A stretch of DNA of 64,000 nt from Marsupella aquatica (lineage: Eukaryota > Marchantiophyta), in assembly GCA_973895155.1 (NCBI GenBank), contig OZ316893.1, positions 18,662,001-18,726,000 on the forward strand. The letters are read 5' to 3'. Shown here piece after piece: positions 1 to 11,660 of this stretch (position 1 is the stretch's first letter; the number at the start of each line of letters is the position of its first letter). The notes beneath the pieces are model-generated. The model was given only the letters and a program-made list of their open reading frames with translations, did no database searches and had not been told where the DNA came from. The position numbers and the translations under genes were made by a program.

Positions 1-51
1 GTTATGGTCCTTGGATCCTTTGCACTCCCTATTCTGAAGCAACATTGAACT

Positions 52-2338
52 ATGGATTACAATTGGCGCACTGGAATGGATACTCATGCATATGCCGGTC
101 GAGGGCCTGGTAGACTCGGTGCTACTTCGTCTGGAAGAGGATTTGGCAGGAATCGGTATGGCACTTCTTGGAGGAATGATGGCTCACCCTTGTCTGAGGG
201 GGGTAATACACGTGATGGAGATGAAATCAGGAGGGGTATAGGAGGAAATGTGCCCAGCAGATTCTCTATGCAGGATGCGCACGGAGGACCGAAGAATGCA
301 CCCTACGACCTTTTTGACAACTCGGCAAAGCATGACCGAAGACCACCAGTTGAACAGCCTCCAAGGATTTCTCGATTCATTCCTAGAAATGGTCCTTTGT
401 GGGCTGATCAAATGGATGCAGATTTTCAAGAAGCTGCTGTCGTTGAGGAGAGACCTCTTGCTTCCCCGCCGGGTGCGGATGCTACTCCTCACTTGGGACC
501 TCACCCTGTCTCTGGAGATCGCCAGAACGACCCTGTGCAACTTGAATCTTCACGTGAGCGCTAGGGTGAACGCAGAGATCCTGATCTTGGAATATCGAGG
601 AATTACAGGGGATTGGAAAACAATGCTGAACCTACTTCCAGCCGTCAACAGGCTCACTGGAACACGTTTGCTCCCATCCATGAACACGACGACTTTTCTG
701 GGGAAAATTCAGAAGCATGTTTGGATATTCTGAAGACAATCTCGAACAATTCCAGGGAAGAGGCCGAATAAAGCTCCACACTATTTTCAAGTGGTCATTC
801 GATGAGGCGGCCCTTTCAGTTTTGGAGCTCTACAATTGCACCATGATGTGCTACTTCACTGACCGCACTCCTCTGCTTCCAGTCTTTTGTGATTGGGTTG
901 AAGGCATCTTCATCAGCGACATGGGTTGGCCGGTTTCGCAGATTAAATTTGCGGGCAAGAATTTTTACATGATTTCGTTTGTTCACCCGGAACACAGAGA
1001 TGCAGCTTTAGAGCTGGCCCCATTTTTCATGGATCGGAAATTTGTCCACACTTTCCTGTGGGAGCCTTCTTTTGATGTGCAAAGTGAAACTTACACCAAA
1101 TTACCTGTCTGGATTGAGACCCCTTTCCGTGCTCTGGTTCTTGAAGGTTGTCGGAAAAGAATCGCGGAATCCCTTGGGAAACTCCTTTATTATATCCAGG
1201 GAGACGTTTGAAGCTCTTTTCCTCATGATCATGCATGTATACTTTGGGATACGTGTCGCGAGATCCCTCAAAGTGTTGGAATCGAGATCACCGATGATAT
1301 CACTATCTGGCAGCCAGTCACGTTCAAGAACATTCCCTACCACTGTTTTAGATGTAATGAACAGGGCCATTTAGCCAGACAGTGCAAAGCCTTTGAAACA
1401 AAGGAGATTAAAAACGACGAACCTGAACCAGATAGGACACACAATGAGGTGGATGAGACGTATGCTTTTGACAGGGTGGTTCCCCGGTCCTTTGACTCTA
1501 TTCACGTTGAGTCTGGGGGGGTCCCTTTGGGTCCCTCTCCTCGGGCACTGGAAGAGGTCCTTGCGACAGCTAGTGCTGGCGCGGCTAGGGGATCTTCGGC
1601 TGCTAGCCCTCCAGGGGTCAATCCTCTTGATCCTACGGTTGAGAGAAATACCCTTAACATTGGTAATATCATTGCCCTTTCTTGAGGGGGTAGTGTTATT
1701 AGCCCCAGGTCACCTTTGAATCAAAATCAGACTTCGTCCCCAGCTGCTGTTTTGATTGATAAAGTGCGTTCTCCCAATATTGGCACCCCGGTGGGGATTG
1801 AAGAATCTCCACTGAAAATTGTCCTCCGCTTCTCAGAGACAATGCTCTCTTTGAAGATCATAGTTCACAAGATGTTATCCCTGGCGCAGTGGATTCGCCT
1901 GCTATAGAGAGAATATCTGATTCGCAGGCTTTGAGGAAGCATGGAGCAGCAGAAATCGACAAGCAGGACTCCCTAGTTGCTGTACCGAGCCCTTCCTCTC
2001 TTGCAGTGGAGCCAACTTCAAACACAGATTACATGGATATTCAACCTGCCACTGATGTCGAGGAGGCTTCTCTGCGGGGTGGATCTGATATAGAGATGTC
2101 AGAATATGAGGAATATATTTCTAAGAGCCAGTTAAAGAAGGAGCGAGCAAGAAAACTAGAACTTCGAACTCCACCTACCGACCAGAAGAAGAAGGACAAA
2201 AAGGGTGACAACAAGAAGGGACGCTCTCTCCATTACCCTGCTCGGGAACCTCCTGCTCCGGACTCTTTAATTCGGATGCGCTCAGCTGCTAACTCCAATT
2301 CGGTCGTCCCGACTTCCCCGGGGCGCCGTGCCAAATAA
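52..2338 (+). pseudogene. LINE-A1 ORF1 (DUF4283-like domain plus CCHC zinc knuckle), frameshifted
   Basis: This ORF would encode the RNA-binding chaperone of a plant L1. Three pieces in different frames are visible. A Gly/Arg-rich N-terminus spans 52-564. From 717 to 1685 one frame holds a DUF4283-like, RRM-like domain (the W-x-E-x-P-F motif is visible near 1110) and then a CCHC zinc knuckle, C-x2-C-x4-H-x4-C, coded at 1344-1385. A Ser/Pro/Lys-rich C-terminus spans 1889-2338. The middle piece is broken by a UGA at 1209-1211 upstream of the knuckle. At least two frameshifts separate the pieces. The end overlaps the start of the ORF2 open frame by about 10 bases. Family assignment is solid; the exact number of lesions is not. 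Confidence 0.85.
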
Positions 2339-2465
2339 GTGCTTCGAGAATCTGTTTTGGGCTTTCCTCTGGATCTGCTTATCTGCTGATCTGCATTTTC
2401 TGTTGGGATGGCCTCTCTCGTTTCCTGATTCTTACGAGAGTTGGAAGAACATTTTGAAAACTAAA

Positions 2466-5400
2466 ATGGATAATGAATTGTATATAGCTTCATGGAATGT
2501 CTATGGTCTGTGCGAATCGAACAGGAAACATGTGGTGAAAAATTGGATTATTTCGCTCAAGACCACATTGACTGCCTTAGCTTTACAAGAGGTTAAAGTT
2601 GATAGTTTTAGACTAGGTCTAGCGCTTCGGTTGATTCTACCTTCCTATCAATATTTATCTGTTGAGCCAGATGACGGACGCGGGGGTACTTTGTTACTTA
2701 TTCACCCCTCTCTTTCTATCACTCAATCTGGAGTAGTAGACAAAGGCCGCGCTGTGTGGGTGCGTGTTTCTCACCCTTTGGGAAACTTCGGTCTAGTAAG
2801 TGTGTATGCACCTAATCTCCCTCGAGACCGTGCTCTACTGTGGCATGAACTCAAAATATCCCTTCCTCATGACAACTGGATTATCTGTGGGGATTTCAAT
2901 ATGACTGAAAGCAAAAATGATTCGTCTGGTTCATCGCCACTAATCAGAGGAAGGGAGGCAGAATTCTGGAGGTTTTTTAAAATGAGACTTGATTTGGAGG
3001 ATGCTATTGGTGTTACTCGGAGCTTTCGTGGCGCAAACTTCACTTGGCGACGGAAAATTAATGGGTCTGTGGTGCAGTCTAGACTTGACCGATTTTACCT
3101 TAGTGGAAAAATCTGGTGGACAGATTCATTTGTAGAACTTTGTCACAAAGGAGGATCTGCACTTTCGGATCACGATCCTATCGTTCTTCACTTCCGTCTT
3201 TCTAATGTGGAGTCGGGAACGACCTCACACAAATCCTCCTATTTCAAGGCCAATGTGGGGCTGCTCAGAGTTGAAGGCTGTTTGGGAAAACTTTGCGGTG
3301 CATGGGAGGTGCAAGAAGATCGGGTGGTGGATCCTCACCTTCGTTTTTATCTGGCTAGTTTACGGCTGCGGGAAAAATACAAGGAATTACAATCCGCACC
3401 ACTTGCCCGAGAGGTGGAAATCTCTCTCTTGAGGAATCGTCTGCGAACACTTAAGGTAGCCCTTATTAGTTCACTATCTGAATCAGACATCGCTGATTTT
3501 GCTACTGTGGACGATCAGGTAAGAATAGCTGAACATGAAGAGGCAGAAATGGGCAGGAGACTCTCACGGATCAAATGGCTGGGGCAGGGAGACGAACCAT
3601 CTAAGTTCTACTTTGCTACGGTCAAGGCTAAAAGACTCAGAGAAAACATGTCTATGCTACTTCTTGATAATGGCGACATACTAACTCAAGAGGATAGTAT
3701 TCTGAAAGAAGTAGAAAAACAATACTGTGCTCTTTACGAGGCACCGGAGGATTTGGCTTTTAGTACTTCGTTTGAAGTCAGAGAAGCTAGACGCAAACTC
3801 TTTGCTAACACTGGTAAGTCGCTTACGGCAGCTGAAATTAGGCAACTGGAATCCCCCCCATCGATGGAGGAGATTCGTTCTACTCTTTGGTTACTTTCGG
3901 TTGACAAAGCACCGGGACCTGATGGTATCACTGCCAAAGTGTACAGATCCTGTTGGCACTTTATGAAAGAAGACATTTATGAGATGATTCTGGATTTCTG
4001 GAGAACAGGAAAAATTTCGGCTAACATGAAGGAAGGTGTGATCAAATTGATCCCGAAGAAACCCGATAAAAGATGTTTGAAGGACTGGCGCCCTCTTACT
4101 ATGCTCAATACCATCTACAAGGTTGTGGCTAAGATCTTGGCTTTACGCCTTAAACCACTTCTACACAAGCTTATTAGTCCTCAGCAAACCGAATTCATTC
4201 CGGGCAGGCACATTTTAGAAAACATCTCGGTTGCCTGGCTGACTGTTGACTGGATACGAGTTAACAAGAAAAGCTCTTTTTTTCTTATGTTGGACTTTGA
4301 GAAGGCCTTCGACAGAGGTTCCAGGGTTCATTTGAATGGCATGTTCTCAAAGGAAATCCAGTTGCTCCGTGGTGTCCATCAAGGTTGCCCGTTATCTCCT
4401 CTTTTATTTGCGATTGCTACTCAACCTCTCATGGACTATCTGAATCAGGAGATTCTGCATGGACGACTGAGAGGTATTCAAATCTCTGAGGCCCTCATGA
4501 TCTGTTACAGATTATTTGCAGATGATCTTGGATTGTTCATTCCTGCATCTGAAGAAGATTTCAATAAGGTCACGGAAGCAATTGCTTGTTACGAACTTGC
4601 ATCTGGTGCTCGGCTCAACTTACGTAAGTCTACTGTCATTCCACTTGCGTTGGAGGAGATTCCAGAATGGCTGGTTAACACTGGTTGCAAGATCAACGGG
4701 AAAGGGGAAATTCAGAGATACCTTGGTGCGCCCATGGGATGGGACCTTTCTTCCTCGCAACTCCACACCTTCTATCTTGACAAGATTAGTTCTCGACTTT
4801 CTGCTTGGGCCACCCGTTTTCTTTCTTTCACAGGATGCACTATTCTTGTTAAGCATGTATTGCAAGCTATTCCTATCTATCATATGATGTTCCTCAGAAG
4901 CTCCAACTCTTTGGCTAAGACTTTGGTGGCTCTCTGCCGTGACTTCCTTTGGGGATATAATGAGAATGGTGGACGGAAAATTCCCTTGGTAGCGTGGAAG
5001 ATGATGGCACGGCCTAAGGTGGACGGTGGCCTTGGGTTTAAGGACTTTCGCAGTCACTCTGACGCTTTACTCTGTCAATGGTTCACCCGTGCTCTGGATT
5101 CGCAAGTCTCTGAATGGGCTAGGCTTTTGGGGGAAAATTTGAGATTGGCAAAATGGAGGAATGCTAAGCGCATCAGGAGAAATAGATACTCTCTCTTTGA
5201 TCGACTATTTCTCTGTTACCCTCATTCTTTTGGCTGTCTCTTTTACACGGGTAGTTTGTGGAAGGCTTGGGAGTCTCTTCGGCTGCACCTTATACTCTCA
5301 CCGGGCGTTTCTGGCATGGCATGCTGGTGGAGCTTGGAGGATGTTGTGAGATGCCTGGAAGGTTTTCAGCACCTACAGGATGACATGATTTGCTCCATTA

Positions 5401-6320
5401 TCAAGATGTGCGAGAGGATTGGAGTAAGGACGATGTCGAATTTAAATGGTTCTCATGACTCAGTTGTTCAAACCTTTTCTACTAAAATTGCAAGAATACG
5501 TGGTGCTGACGCTGCAACGAGAGAGCTTTGTTTAGCATTCGTGGACAAAATCAAAGGTACTGTGGATTGCTTTGGAGATCTCCAAGCTCGTGCCGCCCAA
5601 TGGTGTTGGTCTGACAAACGTGAATGGCTGAAGAGCTTCACCTTGTCCAATGCACGTATGTATCAGTTGATTTGACCCAAAGGCTCTGATTCTCTCAGGC
5701 TCAACGGGATTTGGAGCATTTCTTTTTCTGACCTCAAATGGAACAATTTCTGGAATGCTCTATGGTCATCTGATTTACCATTAAAAGGCCGCTTATTCCT
5801 TTGGAGATTAGCTGCTCAAGGGTTATTCACTGGAACACGAGCTAGAAAGATTGGTAAAGGAGATGGAAGCTGCCTACTGTGCACCAATGTTCTTGAAACA
5901 ATTCCTCATCTTTTCTTCACATGCCCCTTCGCTAAGAGGTGCTGGCAGCTAGCTGGGTGGATTTTTTCGGGAGCCACTTCTTGGAGACATTTGAATTTAT
6001 TCTCTGTCTTGGAAGTCATTGGATGCACCAAAATTGAGAGAACCATTTGGGTCTTTGTGGTTTATCACGTGCTATGGACTCTCTGGCTGGCACGGAATGA
6101 GCAGCTTTTTAATCGTGTCAACAATAGAAGGTTTAATCTGAATCTACTCCTTTCAGATATGTTAGACTCCTTGCATGGCCTCTGTGAAGCCTCGGGTCCT
6201 AGTAGAAAACATACTAGATTACTGCGAGTCAAAGAATTAGTCCGTCAGGAACGTCTTAGGTGCGTTACTCGTCCAGACGCATGGCTTCCCGTGGGTTTTC
6301 ACGGGTTTCATTTTTATTTC
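2466..6320 (+). pseudogene. LINE-A1 ORF2: endonuclease / reverse transcriptase / zf-RVT
   Basis: The ORF2 protein nicks target DNA and reverse transcribes the LINE RNA. The ATG at 2466 starts an APE-type endonuclease (ASWNVYGL, QEVKVDS, CGDFNM, and SDHDPI ending near 3180). The reverse transcriptase follows: KAPGPDG near 3905, LDFEKAFD near 4290, GCPLSPLLF near 4385 and FADDL near 4515. A zf-RVT domain with the CxxC...HLFFTCP pattern spans about 5730-5945. Defects: UGA at 5673-5675 just upstream of zf-RVT, and roughly 30-40 residues of RT missing between the LDFEKAFD and HLNGMFSK motifs (about 4320). The normal stop is also gone, so the frame runs through the poly(A) tail. It is not functional as it stands. 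Confidence 0.93.
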
Positions 6321-6344
6321 CCAAAAAAAAAAAAAAAAACCCGT

Positions 6345-7354
6345 AGATCGGGTAATCATCCTCTTACCCCGATCTTTCCCCTTGCCCCGTTTGAGAAATG
6401 GGGCATCGATTATATCGGACCATTCACCCCGATAACCCGAGGTCGGCGTTGCCGGTACATCCTTCTCGCTATCGACTATTCGACTAAATGGGTAGAGGCC
6501 CGGGCAATGGTCAAGGATGATGCGGCCACCACCGCCAGGTTCCTATAGGAACAGATCTTCACCCATTTTGGACCTCCCTTGGAGTTAGTCAGCGACCGTG
6601 GGACGCATTTTTTGAACGAAACGGTGGAAAACCTGACTAACCGTTACCTCGTCAAGCACAGGAAGACTACCCCTTATCATCCCAAATGCAACGGACTAGC
6701 AGAGCGGGCTAATGGCATCGTAGGAAAAATCCTCAACAAAACCGTAGCCGCCCACAAAACGGACTGGGACGACAAGCTTTTTGCGGCGGTCTATTTGTAC
6801 AACTTGGCGTTTAAAACTACGACAAACCATAGTCCGTATTTCTTGGTATTCGGACAACATGCACTCGTACCCATCAAGTTCGAGGTCGAGACTCCTCGGG
6901 TGAGCATCCGCCATAGGTTACCGGAGGCCGCTAGTTTGTCCGATCGAGCATATAAGATTGATAGTCTAGAAGAACAAAGATTGTGGGCATCGCGACGCAT
7001 GACTGCCAAGCAGGAAGCAACGAAGAAACAGCACGACAAGGGACTGCACCAGGTGGACATTGCTATGGGAGATCTTGTCCTTTTGTACGACAGTAGGTAC
7101 ATGTACTTTCCCGGAAAATTACACACACGCTGGTGGGACCTTTTATTGTCCAGCAGATGTACCCGAATGGGTCCCTACAGCTATCAACGTACGCCGGCAA
7201 ACTCTTTCCCAATCGAGTTAGTTACGATCGTGTGAAGAGGTACTTTCACCAGGATGACGAGCATAATGATGTTTGCGAGGACGCTTCACACTTGAGTGGG
7301 GAGCTATGTGACATGAATAACGTGTCACTTAACCGAACGCAGGTCATAGATTAG
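6345..7354 (+). pseudogene. Ty3/gypsy integrase (gypsy-1)
   Basis: This is the C-terminal part of pol, which joins element cDNA to chromosomal DNA. The RNase-H-fold core shows the D,D(35)E set: D in GIDYIGPF (about 6412), D in SDRGTHF (about 6590) and E in NGLAERANG (about 6700). The chromodomain-less C-terminus follows (GDLVLLYDSR, then GPFIVQQMYPNGS). Lesions: a UAG at 6546-6548 and a one-base loss near 7130 that moves the end of the frame into another register (7133-7354). The zinc-finger N-terminus is absent because the LINE poly(A) tail abuts at 6339. The upstream LINE frame reads in register into this integrase. Confidence 0.93.
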
Positions 7355-7857
7355 GTCTTATACGGTCATTAGGACCGTAGCCGTAGCGTAGAATAGCACA
7401 AATAGCCATCTTTTGCCATTATGAATAGATTAGGAGTAGGTTAGTTGACCAAATGATTACGAAGTAAGGAAGAGGATTATTACACTCGACCGAGGTACGG
7501 TGGCGGTGGCGGAGTAAAAATCCGTTAGAAGAATCACGCTTGGACTGAGACGCCGACTTCAGCTCATTATCAACGACCAAAACGGCCTGGCCCTCTCACG
7601 CTCGAGCTCACCCTAGCACCTCCATAAGAGAGGAGTTGATGGCGTTGCGGGCCATTTGCTCATTTCTACCTTTTGGAATTCGTGGACGTTGCCATTTTCT
7701 CGCCTTCTTGCTCGAATCAAGCTGACCTTTACAAGGAAATCATCGAGGGATAAGAGCGGGTTGTGGCAAGATTTAGTCAGGGCAAGGAAGGCCTCCACCA
7801 GTAAGCGGACCAAACAGCGGGAACGCGGACTCGACGAACCGGACTACAAAGGTTAGT
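7355..7857 (+). other. Spacer between integrase and extra ORF of gypsy-1
   Basis: No convincing gene is present. A short open stretch at 7656-7856 rich in basic residues (ARKASTSKRTKQRERG) may be the frame-shifted N-terminus of the following extra ORF, but nothing fixes a start. Confidence 0.4.
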
Positions 7858-10173
7858 ATGACCCTTACAGCCTTGGGATTTTGGACCTTGTTTGGCGAGG
7901 TGGGTGCTAAGTTCTCCAAAACTTACTGGTACTCTTGTCCCGAGAAAGCCGCTTATGAACAAAGATACACGAAGCTGGTGGCCAAGGTAGCACAGGTTAA
8001 TTGTGAGAAGACAACCATCACCAGAGATTCCAGCTACAACGAGCTGCGAGACTACATCACCGAGCTATATCTCAGCGAGGAAGGGCTTAGATCAGTAGCA
8101 AAGGCGATTCTTGAAGTCCCTGCAAAGTTCTTTAGGCTGAAGGGCAGCCAACGGCTTACTCAAGCGAAGTTTGACAAGATCCAGGGGTACCTAGACCAAC
8201 AGATTGCAACCAAAAAGCGCCAAGAAGACATCAGCAGACAACGGGAAGCGGCGCGTAATCTTACGTTCCTCGGGGAAAGCTCCAACGCCTTCAACTGGGA
8301 TATGGCTACACCAACACCACCAGCGTCTCAGCCAATGACCACCGGCGTACCACCAAAATGGTCCCAAGTCCGTCCCGTGAACAACACCGAGTGTTCTTTG
8401 GGTTCCGAGCAAGTTAGTCCGCATCTCAAGCAGCATTCTTGTAAGCGAGCAAGAACGACGCCGGCCCCCGAATCGACAACACGAACCAGCGCCGCTCCTG
8501 TACTTGCCCCGGTAAACCCCCCGGCCAACCAGACCCGACAGCCCCCGGATAATCCCAAGTCTAACTTATTATAGGTAATCCGCATTCCCGAGGTAGTCTG
8601 GATCACGATCAAGAAACTCGACCACACGGACTATCTCAAGGAGCATCAGTTGGAGCAGTTCGCTCACTTGCTATGGAGACCGTGCGCGGCCGGGCCAAAG
8701 GAGATTTGTGAGTTCATCTCCAATTTCGACACCGACGCATCGACCACTAAGGTTTCAGGGCAGACCTTATCACTCACGAAGCATCGGTTAGCACAGATCT
8801 TCTGCCTGCCAACCAGGCCGGTGCCGGTTGAACTCCGAATTTGGGATAAGGAGTATACACCTCGGCACTTCAAACCCGAAGGTAAGACGGACAACAGATA
8901 CAAGCAGGGGTCGTGCACCAACTTAATCTGCATGGAGCGGCTTAACTTCATACGGACTACCCTACACATGATTGAGCCACGATCCGAGATTTCCCTCTGC
9001 ACGATCGTGCAGGTGGAACAGTACAAACGGTGAAATTGGGCCCAATTCTTTTACCAAAGGTTCTCAGGAGAGCTTAAGCGGGCTCAGGGAGGTATGGCTA
9101 TCGGGGGGAAGACTTACCTGGGAAGTCATATCGCCATCATCCTCGCCTGGTACAAGGCACGGCGGGAGGCCAGGGGAAAGAATATGGCCACCTCAGCCCC
9201 AACTAATGTCACCCCTGCTATGGAGGAGGCTACCCCGAGCGAGCAGACTACCTCGCCTCAGGCAAACCCCAAGCCGGAAGCCCCGACTAATACTCCGTCA
9301 CCTCCCCGGGTTGAAATTCCGCCACCCCCTTCCGTTGAGTCTCCGCTACCCCCAGTGCAACCACCTCCAATCCCTCCACCACCTGAAGAAACCTTCCCCT
9401 TCCCAGCGCAGACTACGGAGGAGCTCGTTGCCCCGCCCGAGGAACCACCGGTACCCGAGAGGATGGAGGACTACCAAGTAGCCCCAGGGACCATGGCCTA
9501 CGACCTGGTCCAGAAGTTTAGTCAGACTCTATCAGGGGAGCTGGCGACGTACTTCGGACAACAAGTCTTGGCATACTTTCAACCAGCCTTCTTCATGTTA
9601 GAGCACCAACCACGGATCGTAAGCCGCTTGGAAGAAGAACTCATGGTGAAGGGGAATGAGATCGGGCGCCTCCAAATGCTGGTAGAACACCTCAAGAAGG
9701 AGGCGATTACCCGCCGTGAGGAGTTAGTCCGCACCGTCAAACAGCAGGACGGACTAACCCAGGAGTTAAGCAGGGCGCAAGCGGATCTCAAGAAGCTGGA
9801 CGACACCATGCTTCAGTTCCGCTTGGAATCCTCGGCTCGGGTTACCAACCTGACCAACCTCAACAACCAATTCCTACAAGCGGCTTAGCAGGTAGCTAGT
9901 CTCTTTGCCAAACGAGATAAATTGCTGACGTAGGACCAGACCCATCATGACTCCATTAACCAGCTCAACCTGGAGATAGCACGGCTCCAGACAAAGGCCG
10001 ATGAAGCTACAAACAAGGCTGAGGAGGCGGTGCGGGACAACAAGGCCTTACAGGACCGCATTACCCTGCTCGTCCTCCAGCGGGGAAGACCTGGGCCCAC
10101 CTCTGATCAAGGCGGCTCAAGGTCTCGCCCCGACAGAGGGACAAACCCTGGTCCAACCACGGCTCGCACGTAA
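7858..10173 (+). pseudogene. gypsy-1 extra ORF: gag-like/plant-transposon domain, Pro-rich linker, coiled coil
   Basis: One reading frame runs from 7858 to the TAA at 10171-10173. It is interrupted by UAG at 8572, UGA at 9031, UAG at 9886 and a further UAG near 9931. The central domain (about 8600-9180) shows LEQFAHLLW, EFISNF, LTKHRLAQIFCLP, ISL and NWAQFFY. It is followed by a Pro/Thr-rich linker (9190-9480) and a heptad-rich coiled coil (about 9590-10080). The same arrangement recurs at 26955-30680, and the N-terminal motif order recurs in the X1 protein at 37541. The function is unknown; proteins of this kind are usually labelled putative plant transposon protein. It is the second ORF after pol, just before the polypurine tract. 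Confidence 0.75.
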
Positions 10174-10534
10174 GGGGTGGTTAACGAAGGGAGGAAGCAG
10201 GCGCCGCGCAAGGCGGTTGAGTCAGCGGCATCTTCTGGTTAGGCATAACGACAGAATAGCTGTCATTAGGCGCCAATTAGCGGCACAGTAGGAAGAATTA
10301 GGACCGGATCAGTTAGGATCAGCCAACGTAGGATAGAGTCCATCAATGGACTAGATTTTGGTCAGTAGACTTAGTTGCTGCCATTCCGGTCAGCGCCCTT
10401 GTCGTCAACGGTCAACTGGTCAGAGGAGTGCGGCTGGCTAGTCCGAGGGTAGTTAGTCAGTAGGCATTACCCCCGGAAGGTAGTATCTTCCGGTTTCTTT
10501 CCGCAACCATAGTATTTAGGCTCTCCCTTCCGCT
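10174..10534 (+). other. 3' untranslated region of gypsy-1 upstream of the PPT
   Basis: No open frame is supported. The reading frame of the upstream ORF continues through several stops. Its position between the extra ORF and the polypurine tract fits a retroelement 3' UTR. Confidence 0.5.
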
Positions 10535-10551
10535 GTGGGAGGGGGAGAAGG
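10535..10551 (+). promoter_or_regulatory. Polypurine tract of gypsy-1
   Basis: GTGGGAGGGGGAGAAGG lies directly before a TGTAG LTR start. This is the expected priming site for plus-strand DNA synthesis. Confidence 0.8.
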
Positions 10552-11161
10552 TGTAGTTATCTCAGCGTAAGGAAAGGCGAGGCACAGGGAGTCTCGGCCT
10601 GAGCAGGGTTAGAGTGCACCAAGGAGTGAGAGCCAGAGTCGAGCTTGCTGGGCAAGTGCGAGGCGGGGCCTCGTAGAGACTGGGCATTGACTGCCGTTGG
10701 GCCTGTTGACCCCCTTAGAAGTTGAGTCAACTATGTAAATTGATTCTTCGCTGAGTAAATGTAGTCTTTTCCCTCTAATGTTTCCGTGAGTAACTGGTGT
10801 TGTGTGTATGCTTTGTCTGGGCAAAGGTGCCATTTCAAGGGACGTACCGGGTGCGGACTAATGGTAGGGATTGCCACCCATTGCATGTCACAAGGTTCTG
10901 TCGTGTCGATGGCTTGAAAGCCCCAAGCCGGGAGTTAGTCCGAGTCACTAACTGTGGGAATATTCCAGCGGTGGAAAACAAATATACCTATGACTAGTAC
11001 GAGTTGCGTGAGTATTATACTAGTAAGTATATTGCCTTAGCCCGACTTAGGGCTAATTGAGGCCACTACACACCTCCTTGCCCGAACCCTTACCCCGACT
11101 AGTGGTCAAAGTCGCCCCATGGAACTAAACTGGATTTAAGGCCCAGGTTAGGGGCACAACA
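10552..11161 (+). repeat. Gypsy-1 LTR (610 bp)
   Basis: The block opens with TGTAGTTATC immediately after the polypurine tract and closes with GGGGCACAACA. It is followed by a PBS-like sequence (TATGGCGACCGG) and a leader. It therefore sits as a 3' LTR relative to the left-hand ORFs and as a 5' LTR relative to the gag start at 11276. No second copy lies in the window to confirm the ends by alignment. Confidence 0.72.
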
Positions 11162-11275
11162 TATGGCGACCGGTTTTTTGGCGCTAGATGGAGGGGGCAC
11201 TCATTTTTCCTTACGAGTGGAGCCGTGTAGTGAGCTATTAACCTTTGATTTTGTCCTTAACGTGTAGGAAGGGGC

Positions 11276-11543
11276 ATGCCCCTTACCCGGTCATGTTCTG
11301 TGTATTTACAACAACCAGACGGAGCATAAAGTTTGGCAGGAAATACCGCATCTGGTGGAGCAGGGAGCTCGCCTTCCCAAGCAGGATCACTTATTGTGAT
11401 GGGAACCCAAGCACCAATGGCGGGAGGAACTCCACCGGTTCCACCAGCCCCATAGGTACCAGGTGCGTTGCGACCCCTTGTGGCCAAGAATGTGTCACAG
11501 CGATCTTGGTTCCACTATCGACCCTTCGAGGGACGACCCCGAT
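11276..11543 (+). pseudogene. Gypsy gag N-terminal fragment
   Basis: The ATG at 11276 begins MPLTRSCSVYLQQ, then a low-complexity Ala/Gly/Pro region (TPPVPPAP), ending WFHYRPFEGRP at the junction. Two in-frame stops (TAA near 11327, TAG near 11450) interrupt it. The position, about 115 bases after an LTR/PBS, and the composition fit the disordered start of a Ty3/gypsy Gag. The gene is cut where copia LTR sequence begins. Confidence 0.65.
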
Positions 11544-11642
11544 GAACATGTAAAGAATGAGGGAGAGAATGCTCTCCCTCCAACCTACACCCCCCAAGGG
11601 GGACTAAGATGTGTGGGCCTAAATAAGTGGATCTTATCCTAA
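11544..11642 (-). repeat. Copia 3' LTR, distal part (truncated)
   Basis: The block matches 45666-45764 of the intact LTR, including the GAGGGAGAGAATGCTCTCCC palindromic stretch and GGGCCTAAATAAGTGG. It stops at the CACTA terminus. Its first 125 bp are absent. Confidence 0.93.
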
Positions 11643-11660
11643 CACTAGTAAAAAACAAGG
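11643..11660 (+). repeat. CACTA left terminal inverted repeat
   Basis: CACTAGTAAAAAACAAGG. It matches the reverse complement of the right end at 14 of 18 positions by eye, including all six of CACTAG. Confidence 0.93.

Larger units (their letters stand above)
1..6339 (+). mobile_element. L1-like non-LTR retrotransposon LINE-A1, 3' end complete
   Basis: A plant L1-type LINE copies itself by target-primed reverse transcription. ORF1 (nucleic-acid binding) is followed by ORF2 (endonuclease, reverse transcriptase, zf-RVT) and a short 3' end closed by an uninterrupted run of 17 A at 6323-6339. Beyond the tail the sequence changes abruptly to Ty3/gypsy integrase, so the LINE landed in a gypsy element. 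Its 5' end lies at or beyond the window edge, so no target duplication can be checked. Both ORFs carry inactivating lesions. Related copies lie on the minus strand at 51446-54370 and, as a 3' end only, near 48973. Confidence 0.93.
6340..11543 (+). mobile_element. Ty3/gypsy remnant gypsy-1 (IN, extra ORF, PPT, LTR, leader, gag start)
   Basis: The order is integrase, a non-pol ORF in sense orientation, a polypurine tract, an LTR, a PBS-like leader and the beginning of gag. Protease, RT and RNase H, which should lie left of 6340, were displaced by the LINE insertion or lost. Sense ORFs between integrase and the 3' LTR are known in Tat/Ogre-type Ty3/gypsy lineages; placing this copy in that group is an inference. 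At 11543/11544 the gag start is cut and joined to a copia LTR that is itself missing its first 125 bp, so the right end is a rearrangement and not a clean insertion. Confidence 0.85.

Noticed and set aside
5991-6548. A 185-codon ORF as a real gene
   Set aside because: It is the end of LINE ORF2 read through the poly(A) tail into gypsy integrase.
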